Under the pieces are notes generated by a model. The model saw only the letters and a program-made list of their open reading frames with translations. It was not told the origin of the DNA and did no database searches. Below, piece after piece: positions 7,129-10,073 of a stretch of 10,073 nucleotides of DNA. Origin of the DNA: JADJQU01 sp035490315 (GTDB lineage: Bacteria; Planctomycetota; UBA1135; GCA-002686595). The stretch lies in contig DATHET010000090.1 of NCBI GenBank assembly GCA_035490315.1, positions 1 through 10,073 on the forward strand, given 5' to 3'. The stretch's first letter is position 1. Each line of letters opens with the position of its first letter. The position numbers and the translations under genes were made by a program.

Positions 7129-8943
7129 TCAGCAGCGGAACTGCCCGACCAGCTCGAGCAATTCGTCGGCCATGGTCGAGACGCGGTCCGCGCTGGTCTG
7201 GGTCGCCGTCGCGCCGTCGGAGGTCGAGCCCGCGGAGCCGGCGACCTTGGAGACGTTGGCAGAGATCTGGCTCGAGCCCGAGGCGACTTCCGAGAGCGTG
7301 CGCGCGATTTCCTGCGTGGTCGCCATCTGCTCTTCCACGGCCGCGGCGATCGAGGTCTGCAGCTCGTCGATCTTTTCGATCACCAGCGAGATCTCGCCGA
7401 TGGCTTCGACGGCTCCGCGCGTGCCCTTCTGGATGCCGTCGATGCGGTTCTTGATGTCTTCGGTGGCCCGCGCCGTGGCGCGCGCGAGCTCCTTGACCTC
7501 GGCGGCGACCACCGAGAATCCGCGGCCAGCCTCGCCGGCGCGCGCGGCTTCGATCGTCGCGTTGAGCGCGAGCAGATTGGTCTGCTGCGCGATGCCGGTG
7601 ATCGTGCGCAGGATCTGCTCGATCTCGATGCTCGAGTGCTCCAGGGCCTGGACGCGCTCGGTGGTCTGCTGGGCGACGCGCACCGCGCTTTTCGCCACCA
7701 TCGTCGCCTGGGCGGCGTTCTTCGCGATCTCGTGGATCGACGCGGTCATCTCCTCGGTGCCGCAGGCGACGGTCTGGACGTTGCGCGAGATCTGCGCGGA
7801 GACCTTGGCGACTTCGCCGGCGTCCTGGGAAGTCGCTTTCGCTTCGCCGGTCATCTGCTGGCTCACTTGCGTCAAGAGATCCGCCGAGCCTGCGAGCTCC
7901 TGGGCGTTGACGCGGATCTTCGAGATCGAGCGGCGCAGGTCGGTGATCAATTTGCGCAGGCCGCCCGCGATCCGCCCGGCGGCGTCGTCGCCGGTCAGCG
8001 TGACTTCCATGGTCAGGTCGCCGCCCGCGGCGGAGTCGACGACCAGCAGCAGCTCATCGATGCGCGCCTTGAGCTCGGCGGCGATCGCGAGCTCGTGCTC
8101 CGCGTGGGCCTTGTCGCGCCGCTGCAGCTCGACTTCCTCGGTCGCGATCTTCCAGTTGACGAGCAGACCCTGGGAATTGCCGGCCGCGTCGCGCATCTGC
8201 GCCACCGAGAGGCCGACCACCTGGTTGCCGATTTCCTGGCGCGTCCAGAAGGGCAGGTTCTTCGGGTTGGAGAAGAAGATCCGGTTGCCCTCGGGATGGC
8301 GGTAGAAGTCGTCGAAGGAGCGTCCGACGAACTCGATCTCGGGCCTGCCGATCAGGGCGGACAATCGCGCGAGGGCCTGGCGCGAAGCAGGATTCATGTA
8401 GCGCACGATCAGCTCGGCGTCGACCGAGAGGATCGCGTTGGGCGCGTTCTCGACCATGGCGGCCACGCGCGCGGCGGCGCGAGCTTGATCCTCGGCGTGC
8501 TGCTGGGCGGCAGCGGCTTCGCTCGCGCTGGCGGCGACGCTGCGCTCGTGCTCGGCCATTTTCGCGAGAGTGCCCTCGACGGCCCGCGCCATGTCGCCGA
8601 TCTCGTCGCTGGAGTGGAGACTCGACAGACGCTCGACCTCGCCCGAGCGCAGTGCGTCGACGGCCTTGCGCAGGGGATGGACCACGGCGCGAGCGATCGA
8701 CCAGCCGCAGAGCACGTTGACGATCACGCTGGCCAGGATCGTGGCAATCAGCGTCTCGCGCTGCTCCTCGCCCGCCGAGCGCAGGCCGATCACGCCGACG
8801 GTCACGATGCCGGCGGTCGAGAGATAGACGAGCAGGTAGATCTTGCGCGCGACGGATACACGGCTGAGCCAGTTCATGGGGGCGGCCGGAAAAAACTGCG
8901 CGGTCAGCGCGGGGGAGCGGCCGACTTTGACTTTCGACGCCAT
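7129..8943 (-). CDS. Methyl-accepting chemotaxis protein with cytoplasmic PAS domain
   Basis: This is a 604-residue chemoreceptor that would control a CheA kinase through CheW at the inner membrane. Two hydrophobic helices (about 35-53 and 64-82) are separated by only about ten residues (RSAGEEQRE), so there is essentially no periplasmic sensor. A HAMP segment follows (about 83-133, with P90 and SSDEIGDMARAV at 111-122), then a helical Ala/Glu/Arg-rich linker. A PAS domain comes next (about 158-268, beginning MVENAPNAILSVDAELIVRY), so sensing is probably cytoplasmic (redox, small ligand or energy state); no ligand residue can be assigned. A second HAMP-like stretch (about 285-340) leads into the signalling coiled coil (about 340-600). 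Its tip includes IAQQTNLLALNATIEAARAG (451-470) and EAGRGFSVVAAEVKELA. There is no C-terminal pentapeptide tether for CheR/CheB; it ends LVGQFRC. The ATG at 8943 has GGAGG only 3 bases upstream; an in-frame ATG at 8877 is a weaker alternative. No other chemotaxis gene is in view. Confidence 0.95.
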   Translation of the reverse strand: MASKVKVGRSPALTAQFFPAAPMNWLSRVSVARKIYLLVYLSTAGIVTVGVIGLRSAGEEQRETLIATILASVIVNVLCGWSIARAVVHPLRKAVDALRSGEVERLSSLHSSDEIGDMARAVEGTLAKMAEHERSVAASASEAAAAQQHAEDQARAAARVAAMVENAPNAILSVDAELIVRYMNPASRQALARLSALIGRPEIEFVGRSFDDFYRHPEGNRIFFSNPKNLPFWTRQEIGNQVVGLSVAQMRDAAGNSQGLLVNWKIATEEVELQRRDKAHAEHELAIAAELKARIDELLLVVDSAAGGDLTMEVTLTGDDAAGRIAGGLRKLITDLRRSISKIRVNAQELAGSADLLTQVSQQMTGEAKATSQDAGEVAKVSAQISRNVQTVACGTEEMTASIHEIAKNAAQATMVAKSAVRVAQQTTERVQALEHSSIEIEQILRTITGIAQQTNLLALNATIEAARAGEAGRGFSVVAAEVKELARATARATEDIKNRIDGIQKGTRGAVEAIGEISLVIEKIDELQTSIAAAVEEQMATTQEIARTLSEVASGSSQISANVSKVAGSAGSTSDGATATQTSADRVSTMADELLELVGQFRC

Positions 8944-8946
8944 CGG

Positions 8947-8951
8947 CCTCC
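8947..8951 (-). promoter_or_regulatory. Ribosome binding site of the chemoreceptor gene, within a short inverted repeat
   Basis: GGAGG on the minus strand lies 3 bases before the ATG at 8943, closer than usual. It overlaps the inverted repeat GGCC-GGA-GGCC (8945-8955). The alternative ATG at 8877 has no purine-rich site upstream, so this site favours 8943. Confidence 0.5.
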
Positions 8952-9000
8952 GGCCTTGACGCTTTTCACGCCGCCCCGAGGCTGCATGTCATTAAGGAAG

Positions 9001-9031
9001 CGGGAGCCGCTTCGGCACGAAGCAGCTCCCG
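9001..9031 (-). terminator. Long stem-loop, possible terminator or chemoreceptor leader structure
   Basis: Two 14-base arms surround a 3-base loop. On the plus strand one position is a C-A mismatch; on the minus strand the same position is T opposite G, which pairs as G-U in RNA, giving an uninterrupted 14-bp stem. The minus-strand bases after the stem are CTTCCTTAATG, only moderately T-rich, so it is an imperfect intrinsic terminator. It lies about 250 bases beyond the HcrB-like stop and 57 bases before the chemoreceptor ATG, so a leader role is also possible. Confidence 0.5.
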
Positions 9032-9086
9032 TTGGCCCGCGGTTTCCTGGAGCGGATCCGGCCGTCGCAAGCAGGCGCGGGGACAG

Positions 9087-9100
9087 CCGGGGCGCCCCGG
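9087..9100. repeat. Perfect 14-bp palindrome
   Basis: CCGGGGCGCCCCGG is its own reverse complement over all 14 bases, with no further extension. It lies between two divergence-free minus-strand genes, about 145 bases before the chemoreceptor start. It could be a dimeric protein binding site or part of a terminator region; nothing in the sequence decides this. Confidence 0.4.
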
Positions 9101-9113
9101 TACTCCCGCGACG

Positions 9114-9130
9114 GGGCGCTTCCGGCGCCC
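9114..9130 (-). repeat. GC-only hairpin (6-bp stem, 5-base loop)
   Basis: GGGCGC and GCGCCC flank a 5-base loop. No T-run follows on either strand. It may contribute to termination after the HcrB-like gene or simply reflect base composition. Confidence 0.3.
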
Positions 9131-9282
9131 GCGATCGGAGGGAGGGGGAGGAACCAGGGGGCGGATCGAAGTGTCGACGCACTTTTTTCCGCGCTGTGCC
9201 CGCGCTCGGGCCGGCCCTTCGCTCGCGAAAGCTTCGGACCACAGCAAACTTACCCCGACATCCGCGGGCAAGCGGAGCGCGG

Positions 9283-10073
9283 TCAGATGTGGTGCACGGG
9301 GCCGCTGCCGTTCGCCGCGGCCATCAAGGTGCGGCGCGCGTAGACTGCGACCATCGCCTGCCTCCAGCCGGCGTCGCCGGGGATGTTCTCGACCGGGTGG
9401 CACTGCTTGTGCGCAAGCCGCGCGAGCTCGCCGACGCGCGCTTCGAAGTCGGGTGTGGCGAGTTGCGCGCCGAGCAGCATCTCACCCGCGCGCTGCACGC
9501 GGTGCGGGCGCGCCGCGAGGGCCGTGACCACCAGGTCGGCGCGCGTGACGCGTTCGCCGGCATCGACGTCCAGGCGCGCCGCCACACCGAGCAGCGGAAA
9601 ATCGATCGAGCCGCGCTCGCGCAGCTTTCCGTAAGCGCCGCGGTGGCCGCTCGGCGTCGGCGGCAGGCTGACTTCGACCAGGATCTCGCCGCGGCCGATC
9701 CTCTTGTTCTGCACGCCGTCGCCGAGCCAGAACTGCTCGATGCGCACGGCGCGCTGGCCGTCGAGTCCTTCGAAGTGCAGCTCCGCGTCGAGGGTCATCA
9801 AGGCCGGAGCCGTGTCGTTCGAGGCTGCGGCGATGCACTTCGCGCCGCCTTCGACCACGTGGCACTTGGTGCCGTCCTTCTTGATGCAGAAGCCGAGAGC
9901 CTGGCGCCAGAAGTAGGACTGGTTGTACCACAGGCAGCGCGTCTCGAGCATCACGTTGCCGCCGAGCGTGCCCATGGTGCGCAGCTGCGGACCGGCGATC
10001 AGGCTCGCGGCCTGCGCGAGCACCGGAGCCTGGGCGCGCACCAGCGGATCGGCCGCGAGATCGGCGATCGAGG
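9283..10073 (-). CDS. FAD-binding (beta) subunit of a 4-hydroxybenzoyl-CoA reductase-like molybdenum hydroxylase, N-terminus beyond the window
   Basis: About 262 residues are visible, running in from the right edge. The first codons read SIADLAADPLVRAQAPVLAQ, so the gene does not start at the GTG at 10041. TMGTLGGN is the second FAD-binding motif of the xanthine dehydrogenase/CO dehydrogenase flavoprotein family. ASNDTAPALMTLDAEL and the later YGKLRERGSIDFPLLGVAARL fit the end of the FAD domain and the CO-dehydrogenase flavoprotein C-terminal domain. Between them lies an insertion with four cysteines (codons ending at 9934, 9886, 9862 and 9835) spaced 16, 8 and 9 residues apart. From memory, Thauera aromatica HcrB binds its extra [4Fe-4S] cluster with Cys122, 138, 146 and 155, the same spacing. 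This subunit would pass electrons between FAD, this cluster and the [2Fe-2S] and molybdenum subunits. The substrate here is not shown. Partner genes are not visible and should lie to the right; this is the last gene of that unit. Confidence 0.9.
   Translation of the reverse strand, partial: SIADLAADPLVRAQAPVLAQAASLIAGPQLRTMGTLGGNVMLETRCLWYNQSYFWRQALGFCIKKDGTKCHVVEGGAKCIAAASNDTAPALMTLDAELHFEGLDGQRAVRIEQFWLGDGVQNKRIGRGEILVEVSLPPTPSGHRGAYGKLRERGSIDFPLLGVAARLDVDAGERVTRADLVVTALAARPHRVQRAGEMLLGAQLATPDFEARVGELARLAHKQCHPVENIPGDAGWRQAMVAVYARRTLMAAANGSGPVHHI

Larger units (their letters stand above)
8944..9282. other. Intergenic region (339 bp) with several inverted repeats and no supportable gene
   Basis: This stretch separates the stop of the HcrB-like gene from the start of the chemoreceptor gene. 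The frames crossing it are short and Arg/Pro/Gly-rich, without a Shine-Dalgarno or recognisable domain. It holds a long stem-loop (9001-9031), a perfect 14-bp palindrome (9087-9100), a 6-bp stem with a 5-base loop (9114-9130) and a G-rich run on the plus strand (9137-9164). I see no convincing sigma-70 or sigma-54 promoter. It probably contains the terminator of the upstream operon and the leader of the chemoreceptor gene. Confidence 0.6.

Noticed and set aside
5181..7454. A 757-codon open frame on the plus strand with its own internal periodicity (recurring EDVA-type stretches).
   Set aside because: It is antisense to the propeller gene and parts of two neighbours; the periodicity is the shadow of the 174-bp repeat, and it has no recognisable domain. 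High-GC codon use readily leaves such frames open.
8875..8877. Internal ATG of the chemoreceptor gene (giving MNWLSRVSV) as the true start.
   Set aside because: No Shine-Dalgarno precedes it, while 8943 has GGAGG. It cannot be excluded because the spacing at 8943 is short.
9169..9188. AAGTG/CACTT hairpin followed by four further T's on the plus strand, as an intrinsic terminator.
   Set aside because: The stem is only 5 bp and no plus-strand gene precedes it; on the minus strand the A-run precedes the stem.
10039..10041. GTG as the start of the HcrB-like gene.
   Set aside because: The open frame continues through the window edge with family-typical residues, and the first FAD-binding motif would be missing from a protein starting here.

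Overview
The window is high-GC DNA in which every gene I can support lies on the minus strand, so it reads from right to left. The long, abundant shadow frames on the plus strand are what strongly biased, GC-rich codon use produces. The content (large exported repeat proteins, a secreted beta-propeller with a cysteine-bearing C-terminal domain, a run of membrane-anchored carboxypeptidase-regulatory-like proteins) resembles Planctomycetota genomes, particularly the Saltatorellus/Poly30-like lineage. That placement is from memory of such proteins and is tentative.

Layout, in the direction of transcription: (1) 10073-9283, the 3' part of an FAD-binding subunit of a molybdenum hydroxylase. Four cysteines spaced 16/8/9 match the extra [4Fe-4S] site of the 4-hydroxybenzoyl-CoA reductase beta subunit (HcrB). 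(2) 9282-8944, a 339-base intergenic stretch with no convincing gene but several GC-rich inverted repeats. The best is a 14-bp stem at 9001-9031 whose one imperfect pair becomes G-U in minus-strand RNA. (3) 8943-7129, a methyl-accepting chemotaxis protein with two membrane helices, almost no periplasmic loop, HAMP, a cytoplasmic PAS domain and a standard signalling hairpin. (4) 7066-5325, a secreted seven-bladed propeller protein built from exact 58-residue units, with a signal peptide and a C-terminal cysteine-containing domain. As sequenced, a one-base deletion near 6846-6850 separates the signal peptide and first unit from the rest. (5) 5267-2823, 2757-292 and 240-1 (cut by the window edge): three tandem paralogous membrane-anchored proteins made of beta-sandwich carboxypeptidase-regulatory-like modules.

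The propeller gene and the three paralogues follow one another on one strand with gaps of 57, 65 and 51 bases and no obvious terminator, so they may form one transcription unit making cell-surface or periplasmic proteins. Their function is unknown to me. The HcrB-like and chemoreceptor genes look like separate units. The most interesting material is the paralogue array beside the propeller, which may be an undescribed surface system, and the frameshift in the propeller gene.
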